A stretch of 5,700 nucleotides of DNA from Chitinophagaceae bacterium (GTDB taxonomy: Bacteria; Bacteroidota; Bacteroidia; Chitinophagales; Chitinophagaceae), in contig JAACZX010000546.1 of NCBI GenBank assembly GCA_009996555.1, positions 1 through 5,700 on the forward strand, given 5' to 3'. Position numbers and translations under genes: made by a program. Under the pieces are notes generated by a model. It saw only the letters and a program-made list of their open reading frames with translations. It had not been told where the DNA came from and made no database searches. This document shows, piece by piece, positions 1-5,330 of this stretch. The first letter of the stretch is position 1. Every line of letters begins with the position of its first letter.

Positions 1-87
1 CTTTTGGCTTAATGCTTTTAAAGAACCGTTTCCACTGAATGATTCTTTGCTGAGTTTATCCTGTATTAATTCTTTTAATTCTGACAT
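1..87 (-). CDS. sufD: Probable SufD N-terminus (partial, runs off the window)
   Basis: An open frame of 29 codons starts with ATG at 87-85 and continues past the left edge without a stop. The visible peptide begins MSELKELIQDKL and ends GSLKALSQK. It is short and helical-looking. It resembles the poorly conserved N-terminus of SufD, where a G-S-L-x-A-L-x-x-K-like stretch precedes the conserved core. The main argument is position: it directly follows sufC on the same strand, and sufB-sufC-sufD is the usual order in Bacteroidota. SufD pairs with SufB to form the cluster scaffold and iron-entry site of the SufBC2D complex in the cytoplasm. GAGGG lies 7 nt before the ATG, at a good ribosome-binding distance, and belongs to the hairpin element filling the sufC-sufD gap. 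The family call is an inference; 29 residues cannot exclude another gene inserted in the operon. Confidence 0.6.
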   Translation of the reverse strand, partial: MSELKELIQDKLSKESFSGNGSLKALSQK

Positions 88-89
88 GG

Positions 90-250
90 CCTCACCCTCG
101 GTCCCTCTCCAGTAGAGAGGGAGGCCGAGCTTTGTTTTATTTGTTTATCAATTGTAACTAAGCATTTCAACTCTTGAATTTTAATCACCAGTAAGCTTCA
201 ATTAGTCGGAGACTTACAAGTCCTCCCCCTTCGGGGGAGTTAGAGGGGGC
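90..250 (-). repeat. Two-hairpin intergenic repeat element, copy A (sufC-sufD gap)
   Basis: This element of about 161 bp fills the gap between sufC and the next gene. At its left end is a strong hairpin: 97-109 pairs with 115-129 (arms CTCGG+TCCCTCTC and GAGAGGGA+CCGAG, two-base bulge at 123-124, 5-base loop). At its right end is a second hairpin, CTCCCCC (223-229) with GGGGGAG (233-239) and a TTC loop. The AT-rich middle carries AACAAATAAAA-like and TTACAAG-like blocks, read on the minus or plus strand respectively. The same blocks recur in the same order in the sufB-sufC gap. The ends are only weakly inverted (both read CCCTC...C inward). It resembles REP/MITE-type non-coding repeats of Bacteroidota. 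No transposase is present. It would be transcribed as part of the suf mRNA. Confidence 0.75.
97..129. repeat. Strong hairpin at the sufD-proximal end of element A
   Basis: TCCCTCTC (102-109) pairs with GAGAGGGA (115-122), and CTCGG (97-101) pairs with CCGAG (125-129), leaving a two-base bulge. The total is 13 paired positions. In the suf mRNA it would lie about 10 nt upstream of the sufD start codon. It could influence translation or mRNA processing. There is no run of T after it on the minus strand, so it is not a typical intrinsic terminator. Confidence 0.7.
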
Positions 251-1010
251 TTTCTACTTCTTCTCCCAGTTCTTCTTTAATAAAGTCGTAGCCTTTTTCT
301 TCCAGTTCAAGTGCTAACTCTTTACCGCCTGTTTTTACAATACGTCCTTTGTAAAGGATATGTACATAATCAGGAACAATGTAATCGAGCAAACGCTGGT
401 AGTGCGTAATTACCAATGTTGCGTTGTCTTTTGATTTGAGTTTGTTTACACCTTCAGCAACAATACGTAAGGCATCAATATCCAAACCACTATCTGTTTC
501 ATCCAAAATAGCCAGCTTTGGTTCAAGCATCGCCATCTGGAAAATTTCATTACGTTTCTTTTCACCACCACTAAAGCCTTCATTCAATGAACGGCTTAAC
601 AATGACTGATCGATATTCACCAATTTCATTCTTTCTTTCATCAACTTTAAGAAAGCAACAGCATCCATTGGTTCTTCACCACGATATTTGCGCACTTCAT
701 TGACAGCTGTTTTAATAAAGTTAGTGGTGCTTACACCGGGAATTTCAATCGGGTATTGAAAGGCAAGAAATACACCTTCACGTGCACGATCTTCGGGAGC
801 CAATTCTAACAGATCTTTTCCGTTGAACTCAACAGAGCCGCCTGTTACTTCGTAATCAGAACGACCTGCTAAAACAGAAGCCAAGGTTGACTTACCGCTA
901 CCGTTTGGTCCCATGATAGCATGTACTTCGCCTGCTTTAATTTCAAGGTTAATACCCTTTAAGATTTCCTTCTCTTCAATCCTTGCCTGTAAATTTTTGA
1001 TACTTAACAT
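240..1010 (-). CDS. sufC: SufC, ABC-type ATPase of Fe-S cluster assembly
   Basis: This is the cytoplasmic ATPase of the SufBC2D complex; ATP binding by SufC reshapes the SufB-SufD scaffold during cluster assembly. The 256-residue product has every ABC-ATPase signature: Walker A GPNGSGKST (34-42), Q-loop glutamine in AFQYP (85), the SufC-type signature FSGGEKKR (146-153), Walker B LAILDE (166-171), D-loop SGLD (174-177) and switch histidine in ITHYQ (203). The length is normal for SufC. I chose the ATG at 1010-1008 because MLSIKNLQ is the usual SufC start. The frame stays open upstream to 1100, but those 30 codons translate the intergenic repeat. A GAGG from that repeat lies about 11 nt before the ATG. 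The last codons (P, L and the TAA stop) lie inside the other repeat copy, so the C-terminus appears partly set by that element. Function is as secure as a motif-based call allows. Confidence 0.97.
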   Translation of the reverse strand: MLSIKNLQARIEEKEILKGINLEIKAGEVHAIMGPNGSGKSTLASVLAGRSDYEVTGGSVEFNGKDLLELAPEDRAREGVFLAFQYPIEIPGVSTTNFIKTAVNEVRKYRGEEPMDAVAFLKLMKERMKLVNIDQSLLSRSLNEGFSGGEKKRNEIFQMAMLEPKLAILDETDSGLDIDALRIVAEGVNKLKSKDNATLVITHYQRLLDYIVPDYVHILYKGRIVKTGGKELALELEEKGYDFIKEELGEEVESPL

Positions 1011-1021
1011 ATGATTTAACA

Positions 1022-1259
1022 CCTCACCCTCGTTCCCTCTCCAAAGGAGATGGAGGCCGGGCTTATTTTTATTTGTTGACAATAGTTTTTTACTTTTCAC
1101 CTGATGAATAAATTTTCATCAGTACAAGTGTGCGACGCAACGTAAGTTTTATAGTTTCACTAAAGCTAATCAACACAACAAAAAGAACTTCAAAAATTCA
1201 ACCTGTAACATTTAATCAGAGTGCTACAAGTTCTCCCCTCCGGGGGAGTTAGAGGGGGC
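1022..1259 (-). repeat. Two-hairpin intergenic repeat element, copy B (sufB-sufC gap)
   Basis: This is a second, diverged and longer (about 238 bp) copy of the element found between sufC and sufD, in the same orientation. The left end starts with the same CCTCACCCTCG as copy A. It forms a hairpin TCC.TCTCC (1034-1042) with GGAGA.GGA (1046-1054) with an AAA loop and one mismatch. The following block GGCCGGGCTT with ATTTTTATTTGTTGACAA parallels GGCCGAGCTTTGTTTTATTT in copy A. The right end has CTCCCC (1233-1238) pairing with GGGGAG (1243-1248), then GAGTTAGAGGGGGC, identical to copy A. The 20 bases at 1211-1230 match copy A 201-220 at 14 of 20 positions without gaps. The middle (about 1085-1190) is unmatched extra sequence. 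The element ends at the sufB stop codon and just before the sufC ribosome-binding region. Confidence 0.72.
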
Positions 1260-2705
1260 CTATCCCACACTTCCTTCTAATGATATCGCCAACAGTTTCT
1301 GTGCTTCCACAGCAAACTCCATCGGTAGTTGATTCATTACTTCTTTAGCAAAACCATTGATGATAAGGGCTACTGCAGTCTCCGTATCTAACCCACGTTG
1401 ATTGCAATAGAAGATCTGATCTTCACCAATTTTAGAAGTAGTGGCTTCATGTTCCACCTGTGCAGTGCTGTTCTTTACTTCAATATAAGGGAACGTGTGT
1501 GCTCCACATTTATCGCCGAGTAACAAACTATCACACTGAGAGAAGTTACGTGCATTCACTGCATTCTTACCAACCTGTACCAAACCACGATAAGAGTTTT
1601 GACTGAAGCCTGCAGAAATACCTTTCGATACAATGCGGCTTCTGGTGTTCTTACCAATGTGCATCATCTTGGTACCGGTATCGGCCTGCTGATGATTGTT
1701 GGTTACAGCAACAGAATAAAATTCACCCTGGCTGTTATCGCCTTTTAATATTACGGAGGGATATTTCCATGTAACAGCACTACCGGTTTCAACCTGCGTC
1801 CAGCTGATCTTTGAATTTACACCTGCACAAATACCACGCTTGGTAACGAAATTGTAAATACCACCTTTACCATCTTTATCGCCGGGGTACCAGTTTTGTA
1901 CGGTTGAATATTTTACTTCTGCATTATCAAGTGCTACAATCTCCACCACCGCAGCGTGCAATTGATTTTCATCACGCATCGGTGCCGTGCAACCTTCGAG
2001 GTAACTTACATAGCTGCTTTCTTCAGCAACTATCAATGTACGTTCAAACTGCCCGGTATTTTCAGCGTTGATACGGAAATAAGTGCTTAACTCCATCGGA
2101 CTTTTTACGCCTTTTGGAATGTAGCAGAAACTACCATCGCTGAACACGGCACTATTTAAAGCAGAGAAATAATTATCTGTCATTGGCACAACCGAACCCA
2201 ACCATTTTTTGATGAGTTCAGGATGTTCCTGTATGGCTTCGCTCATGCTGCAGAAAATAATTCCCAGCTCAGCCAGTTCTTTTTTAAATGTTGTTGCAAT
2301 AGAAACCGAATCGATCACCGCATCAACTGCCACGTTACTCAAACGCTTTTGCTCATCCAGCGAAATACCCAGCTTTTCAAACGTAGCCCTTAATTCAGGA
2401 TCAACTTCGTCTAAGCTGTTGAGGGTTTTCTTTTGCTTGGGAGCGCTGTAATATTTAATGGCGTTGTAATCTACCTTGGGGTACTTCACATTGGCCCATT
2501 CCGGCTCGGTCATTTTCAACCAATGACGGTAGGCTTTCAGTCGCCATTCCAGCATCCACTCGGGTTCGTTTTTTTTGGCGCTGATGAAACGCACAATGTC
2601 TTCGCTAAGTCCGGGAGGCGCCTCGTCGGCTTCAATATCGGTTACCCAACCATATTTGTATTCGCTCAGGGCCGTTTGCTCCAGTGTATTGAGCATCTCA
2701 CTCAT
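1260..2705 (-). CDS. sufB: SufB, Fe-S cluster scaffold protein
   Basis: SufB is the cytoplasmic scaffold of the SUF system. It accepts sulfur from the SufS/SufE (or SufU) route and builds the cluster with SufD, driven by SufC. The 481-residue product is full length for the family. Recognisable blocks are [20 protein letters not shown] (191-210), [20 protein letters not shown] (230-249), YNFVTKRG (284-291), [17 protein letters not shown] (340-356), [12 protein letters not shown] (371-382), [20 protein letters not shown] (391-410) and [20 protein letters not shown] (417-436). Cys400 in the GDKCGAHT block is, by motif, the likely counterpart of the catalytic C-terminal-core cysteine described in E. 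coli SufB; Cys239 lies in the other conserved cysteine block. The ATG at 2705-2703 gives the usual short N-terminus before the YKYGW segment; Met4 is an alternative. It is first in its operon, about 40 nt after a predicted promoter. The TAG stop abuts the intergenic repeat. No Rrf2-type regulator gene lies upstream. Confidence 0.97.
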   Translation of the reverse strand: MSEMLNTLEQTALSEYKYGWVTDIEADEAPPGLSEDIVRFISAKKNEPEWMLEWRLKAYRHWLKMTEPEWANVKYPKVDYNAIKYYSAPKQKKTLNSLDEVDPELRATFEKLGISLDEQKRLSNVAVDAVIDSVSIATTFKKELAELGIIFCSMSEAIQEHPELIKKWLGSVVPMTDNYFSALNSAVFSDGSFCYIPKGVKSPMELSTYFRINAENTGQFERTLIVAEESSYVSYLEGCTAPMRDENQLHAAVVEIVALDNAEVKYSTVQNWYPGDKDGKGGIYNFVTKRGICAGVNSKISWTQVETGSAVTWKYPSVILKGDNSQGEFYSVAVTNNHQQADTGTKMMHIGKNTRSRIVSKGISAGFSQNSYRGLVQVGKNAVNARNFSQCDSLLLGDKCGAHTFPYIEVKNSTAQVEHEATTSKIGEDQIFYCNQRGLDTETAVALIINGFAKEVMNQLPMEFAVEAQKLLAISLEGSVG

Positions 2706-2742
2706 AATTCGTTCTATTTAGTCGTAATTTCTAATGATTTTC

Positions 2743-2790
2743 AATCTATACGCAAAAGTACAGATTAATCTATACAAAAAAGTACAGATT
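2743..2790. promoter_or_regulatory. Tandem pair of 24-bp palindromic operators upstream of sufB
   Basis: Two copies (2743-2766 and 2767-2790) lie head to tail with no spacer and match at 22 of 24 positions. The only differences are two bases in the centre. Each is an inverted repeat with half-sites AATCTaTAC and GTAcAGATT around six central bases (AATCT/AGATT and TAC/GTA pair). Such a structure is typical of a dimeric regulator site. Because the proximal copy contains the predicted -7 box, binding there would be expected to block transcription. The most likely regulator is an Rrf2/IscR-like iron-sulfur sensor or another metal/redox regulator acting from elsewhere in the genome. That assignment is an inference; the repeat structure is directly visible. 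Confidence 0.75.
2753..2760 (-). promoter_or_regulatory. Predicted -7 box of the suf operon promoter
   Basis: On the minus strand the sequence TACTTTTG matches the Bacteroidota -7 consensus TAnnTTTG exactly. It lies within the proximal palindrome and would start transcription near 2746, leaving a leader of about 40 nt before the sufB ATG. A convincing -33 TTTG at normal spacing is not seen; TTTTTTG in the distal palindrome is closer than usual. The position is therefore a prediction. Confidence 0.5.
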
Positions 2791-2821
2791 GTTTTCGGGA
2801 TGCGGAAAAAGTTGACATTTT

Positions 2822-2843
2822 GGGGTGGGTCGGGACGCTGGGG
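2822..2843 (+). other. Canonical G-quadruplex-forming motif (plus strand)
   Basis: Four runs of three or more G occur with short loops: GGGG (2822-2825), GGG (2827-2829), GGG (2832-2834) and GGGG (2840-2843), with loops of 1, 2 and 5 bases. This satisfies the usual G3+N1-7 pattern. A second G-rich group follows at 2865-2869, 2873-2875, 2887-2891 and 2896-2898, with one over-long loop. It lies just upstream of the suf operators. Whether it folds or matters is unknown. Confidence 0.6.
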
Positions 2844-3089
2844 CGGCCTGAACCCTTGGAAATTGGGGGATTGGGATTTTGGAGTTGGGGGTTGTGGGCT
2901 ATAGAACCTTGAGTGGTGAGTCCCGGTCGAGATGTTTACGGTCTTGTACGACATGAATCTAAATATTAAAAAGCAATTTTCACCGACTTAATCATTCAAA
3001 TTATTTAACATTTGAATAGACAGTTCATAATTACAGATAAGCTTTTCATGCTGAAGAGAAGTAAATTATCATTCCGTAACTTGTGATAT

Positions 3090-3626
3090 ATGGAAAATTC
3101 AGAATCTGAAGAATGGTTTGAAGCAAACAAATTAGAGATTAGGAAATTTGCTTCGCATATCAAAAAAGGAGAAAAGGAAATTGAAGAATTATTTTCAAAA
3201 GACCATGATTTCATAGGCCGATTGCTTAAGGCCCATTTAATTTTAGAAAATATTATTGATCGATATCTTGAAGTGGAATTACATATTCCGTCGCAAAACC
3301 AAATTAACTTAAGATTCTTTCAAAAATTGCTTCTGGTTGAATGCAATGAACCAAAACTAAAATTTCAAATTACTTGTGTAAAAGAAGTCAATTCTGCTAG
3401 AAATAAAATTGCCCATAACTTGAACACAACACTTAATAAAGAAAATATTCCAAATATAGTTGGCCTAATTTCGTGGGTAGCTGATTCAAACAAACTTCAA
3501 AATTTTACTCCTATTGACTATATTGAAGAGTACACTTATTTTTTCTGTCATATTTTATATAGAAGACTTTATCCAGATTGGAAAACTATGCCATTTGAAC
3601 TTAAACGTTTATTTGAAGGAGGATAA
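3090..3626 (+). CDS. HEPN-like protein with an R-x4-H motif (putative RNase/toxin-type, orphan)
   Basis: This is a 178-residue soluble, alpha-helical-looking protein with no signal peptide or membrane segment. Its most telling motif is SARNKIAHNL, in which Arg104 and His109 form the R-x4-6-H signature of HEPN domains. It is preceded by a helix KAHLILENIIDRYLE (47-61) resembling the first conserved HEPN helix. HEPN proteins are often metal-independent RNases in toxin-antitoxin, abortive-infection or CRISPR systems; others only bind nucleotides. The N-terminus (1-40) is rich in E and K. The gene is clearly more AT-rich than the suf genes or ompA and uses AT-ending codons, suggesting acquisition from elsewhere. 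It stands alone: no MNT nucleotidyltransferase or small antitoxin frame is adjacent, unlike classic HEPN-MNT pairs. The ATG at 3090 is the first in frame and has no Shine-Dalgarno sequence. The motif is seen; RNase activity is inferred. Confidence 0.75.
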   Translation: MENSESEEWFEANKLEIRKFASHIKKGEKEIEELFSKDHDFIGRLLKAHLILENIIDRYLEVELHIPSQNQINLRFFQKLLLVECNEPKLKFQITCVKEVNSARNKIAHNLNTTLNKENIPNIVGLISWVADSNKLQNFTPIDYIEEYTYFFCHILYRRLYPDWKTMPFELKRLFEGG

Positions 3627-3796
3627 AACTCATTTATGTAAGCCCTCTTTTGTCAACTCTTACCCTGCCAAGCACATTTATTTTATTTCTCGCATTACTT
3701 ACTCCCTATCTTTTACAGCCGAGGTTCGTGTCTTCACGAACCAGTTTTGTTACCAGTCACATGTTTTCTGATGAAACGACTTTGTAATTAAGTAAT
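3627..3796. other. Convergent intergenic gap
   Basis: This gap separates the ends of the HEPN-like gene (plus strand) and the ORF6N gene (minus strand). It is T-rich on the plus strand and contains one clear hairpin (3723-3742). No reading frame inside it looks coding; the plus-strand frame reaching 3771 begins inside the HEPN gene and is out of frame with it. Confidence 0.6.
3723..3742. terminator. Hairpin between convergent genes (possible terminator or repeat)
   Basis: GGTTCGTG (3723-3730) pairs perfectly with CACGAACC (3735-3742) around a TCTT loop. A short AGTTTTGTT follows on the plus strand. The place, at the meeting point of two converging genes, suits a terminator for the HEPN-like gene, but the T-run is short. 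The sequence also has the look of a dispersed hairpin repeat. Confidence 0.45.
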
Positions 3797-4363
3797 TCAC
3801 TTCTTCCTAAACCCAATCCTTTCCCTTTCCTCCCATTTCCGTTCAGCAGCTTTTTCATCAAGCATATTTTCCATCGCATCGTAAATCTGGCTGAGTTGCA
3901 CATCATGTTCACCAATCCGTTCTTTCAGCTCCCGCAATTGTTCTTTCAAATCACTTTCTTTCAGCAGTATTTTCCGGATTTCTACAAAAGCCCGCATAAT
4001 AGCAATGTTCATTTGAATGGCCCGGTCAGTTGTTAATATCCCACTTAGCATTGCAACCCCTTGTTCTGTAAACACATACGGTAAGTAGCGAGTCCCGCCT
4101 CTGCCTTTTGAGGTTGCAGATTGCAACCTCAAAGAATCGGCAGGATTTTCGTTTATGGTTGCAAATTGTGACCTTAAAGCTTCAAACTCGGCCTTTGTTA
4201 ACTGAAACATGAAATCCTTTGGAAACCGGTTCACATTTCTCTTTACTGCCAGGTTCAGGAACTTTGTTTCTGTTCCATAAAGTTCGGCCAAGTCACGGTC
4301 TAACATAACCCGTTCACCTCTTATTTCATAAATGCGGTTTTGAATACTTCTGATGATTTGCAT
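3797..4363 (-). CDS. ORF6N domain-containing DNA-binding protein
   Basis: This 188-residue protein has the ORF6N domain found in phage and Bacteroidota proteins and thought to bind DNA, related to KilA-N/Bro-type domains. Visible landmarks are IYEIRGERVMLDRDLAELYG (11-30), the VKRNVNRFPKDFMFQLTKAEFEALRSQ core (40-66), YLPYVFTEQGVAMLSGIL (93-110) and RAIQMNIAIMRAFVEIRK (114-131). The C-terminal 50 residues (135-184) are highly charged and likely form a coiled coil (LKEQLRELKERIGEHDVQL). Between the two halves of the domain is an unusual partial duplication: LRSQFAT (63-69) recurs as LRLQSAT (78-84), 15 residues on. The second copy is encoded by a perfect hairpin. The gene lies downstream of the ompA terminator, so it probably has its own promoter, although none is convincing. 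The ATG at 4363 has no Shine-Dalgarno sequence. The cellular role of these proteins is not established; phage or mobile-element origin is likely. Confidence 0.9.
   Translation of the reverse strand: MQIIRSIQNRIYEIRGERVMLDRDLAELYGTETKFLNLAVKRNVNRFPKDFMFQLTKAEFEALRSQFATINENPADSLRLQSATSKGRGGTRYLPYVFTEQGVAMLSGILTTDRAIQMNIAIMRAFVEIRKILLKESDLKEQLRELKERIGEHDVQLSQIYDAMENMLDEKAAERKWEERERIGFRKK
4107..4133. repeat. Perfect 12-bp inverted repeat inside the ORF6N gene
   Basis: TTTGAGGTTGCA (4107-4118) pairs with TGCAACCTCAAA (4122-4133) around a 3-base GAT loop, with no mismatch. It encodes LRLQSATSK, the second half of the internal duplication. A degenerate version of the same structure occurs 45 bp away: 4157-4179 matches 4112-4134 at 19 of 23 positions. 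Confidence 0.85.
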
Positions 4364-4399
4364 AGGTTGCTGTTTAGCTCATAAAATAGAAAAGATTTC

Positions 4400-4442
4400 A
4401 TAAAAAGGAAAGAGCGGCCTGTGGCCGCTCTTTCCTTTTTAT
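4400..4442 (-). terminator. Intrinsic terminator of the ompA-family gene (symmetrical)
   Basis: A perfect 20-bp stem (4400-4419 with 4423-4442) has a 3-base TGT loop. The core is GAAAGAGCGGCC with GGCCGCTCTTTC, flanked by A5 and T5 runs. It lies 12 nt after the OmpA stop codon and has a T-run on both strands, so it could stop transcription in either direction. It isolates ompA from the ORF6N gene. Confidence 0.92.
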
Positions 4443-4454
4443 TACTAAACAAAT

Positions 4455-5330
4455 TTATTTACCCTGGTTAGGTTCCAGTAATTTAAAGAACTGATCTAAC
4501 TGCGGCAGAATTACAATCCTTGTTCTCCTGTTCACGGCCTTACCTTCTTTTGTATCGTTTGCATCTACCGGATGGTATTCACCACGACCAGCGGCGGCCA
4601 TCTTCATTGGATCCATTCCATATTCTTTCTGCAATAAACGCACTACTGTAGTTGCACGCTTTACACTCAAATCCCAGTTATCAACCAGCACACCGTTTCC
4701 TTTGTAAGGAACATTATCGGTATGACCTTCAACCATAAATTCAATATCAGGCTGGTTCTTCAACACCAATGCAACTTTGCCTAACACTTCTTTTGCACGA
4801 TCGGTAATGGTATAACTTCCGCTTTTGAACAACAGTTTATCAGATATATCAATATACACAACACCCTTATCAACTTTAATATTGATGTCTTCGTCATTAA
4901 TATTACCAATAGCGCCTTTCAGGTTCATCACCAACGCCATATTCAATGAATCTTTATGCGCCATTTGCTGTTGGAGTGTTTGTATGTACGCATCTTTAGC
5001 ACCAATATTCTGCAGCGACTGCTTAATGCTTTCTGCCTGTTGTTTAGAAATGACTGAAAGATTTTCCAGCTGTTGCAATGTTGCGGTGTAATTCTGCCTG
5101 ATGAGTTCGTTTTCTTTATTCAGATCTTCTACCCGTTTGTTTAAGCCGGCAATTTCATTTTGAAGACCGGTTTTTTGATTGTTACAATCAGTAAGATTTC
5201 CTTCCAGCGTTTGATAACGGGTTTGCAACAGTGCATACTCTGCCTGCGACTTTTTAAATTTCTTACTACTTACGCAGGAACTAAACATCAATGCGGAAGC
5301 TGCAACAGCTACCATGTAATTCACTTTCAT
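4455..5330 (-). CDS. OmpA-family outer-membrane lipoprotein
   Basis: This is a 291-residue envelope protein. A lipoprotein signal peptide (MKVNYMVAVAASALMFSSC) ends in a lipobox whose Cys19 would be acylated. Residues about 24-130 are Q/N/K/E-rich and form a long predicted coiled coil (KRVEDLNKENELIRQ). The C-terminal OmpA domain (about 155-275) binds peptidoglycan: VYIDISDKLLFKSGSYTI (158-175), EGHTDNVPYK (201-210), NWDLSVKRA (218-226), AAGRGEYHPVDAND (246-259) and NRRTRIVI (267-274). The TDN aspartate and NRRTR arginine are the usual diaminopimelate-contact residues. No beta-barrel is present, so it probably tethers the outer membrane to the cell wall. The residues after Cys19 are VSSKK, not an acidic surface-export signal, which favours a periplasm-facing location. 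I chose the ATG at 5330; an ATG 21 bp upstream (5351) is in frame but would add FLKLIN ahead of the signal peptide. It is transcribed alone and ends at a strong terminator. Confidence 0.92.
   Translation of the reverse strand: MKVNYMVAVAASALMFSSCVSSKKFKKSQAEYALLQTRYQTLEGNLTDCNNQKTGLQNEIAGLNKRVEDLNKENELIRQNYTATLQQLENLSVISKQQAESIKQSLQNIGAKDAYIQTLQQQMAHKDSLNMALVMNLKGAIGNINDEDINIKVDKGVVYIDISDKLLFKSGSYTITDRAKEVLGKVALVLKNQPDIEFMVEGHTDNVPYKGNGVLVDNWDLSVKRATTVVRLLQKEYGMDPMKMAAAGRGEYHPVDANDTKEGKAVNRRTRIVILPQLDQFFKLLEPNQGK

Larger units (their letters stand above)
2706..3089. other. 384-bp divergent intergenic region between sufB and the HEPN-like gene
   Basis: There is no convincing gene here. From left to right it holds the suf leader and promoter with tandem operators (2706-2790), a strongly G-rich plus strand (about 2822-2898), a segment of ordinary composition (2899-2960), then an AT-rich stretch (2960-3089) that leads into the plus-strand gene. 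The minus-strand frame 2954-2718 is proline-rich, runs through the operators, and looks non-coding. A promoter for the plus-strand gene must lie in the AT-rich part, but no TAnnTTTG box matches well; TAACATTTG at 3006-3014 is one base too long. Confidence 0.7.

Noticed and set aside
424..609. Plus-strand frame opposite sufC
   Set aside because: Antisense shadow of the SufC ATPase core.
1011..1100. 30-codon N-terminal extension of SufC in the same frame
   Set aside because: It translates the hairpin repeat (NKNKPGLHLLWRGNEGE), and SufC proteins normally begin at MLSIKNL; the ATG at 1010 gives a normal-length protein.
2209..2768. Two plus-strand frames opposite sufB (2209-2451 and 2433-2768)
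   Set aside because: Antisense shadows of a well-conserved coding region.
2743..2790. CRISPR-like tandem repeat
   Set aside because: Only two units with no spacer between them; palindromic and promoter-overlapping, so an operator pair fits better.
2718..2954. Minus-strand 78-codon frame upstream of sufB
   Set aside because: It is proline-rich, translates the C-rich complement of the G-run block and both operators, and resembles no protein family.
3005..3214. Minus-strand 69-codon frame opposite the HEPN-like gene start
   Set aside because: Mostly antisense to the real gene, with no recognisable motif; considered as a possible antitoxin but unsupported.
3514..3771. Plus-strand 85-codon frame overlapping the end of the HEPN-like gene
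   Set aside because: Out of frame with the HEPN-like gene and running into the non-coding gap; composition and peptide look random.
3090..4363. HEPN-like and ORF6N genes as a toxin-antitoxin pair
   Set aside because: They are convergent, separated by 170 bp with a hairpin, and differ in composition; nothing indicates co-transcription or partnership.
4825..5091. Plus-strand frame opposite the OmpA-family gene
   Set aside because: Antisense to the coiled-coil and linker coding sequence, with no motif.
4455..5330. Flagellar motor protein MotB
   Set aside because: The OmpA domain resembles that of MotB, but there is a lipoprotein signal instead of a MotB membrane anchor, and no flagellar genes are nearby.
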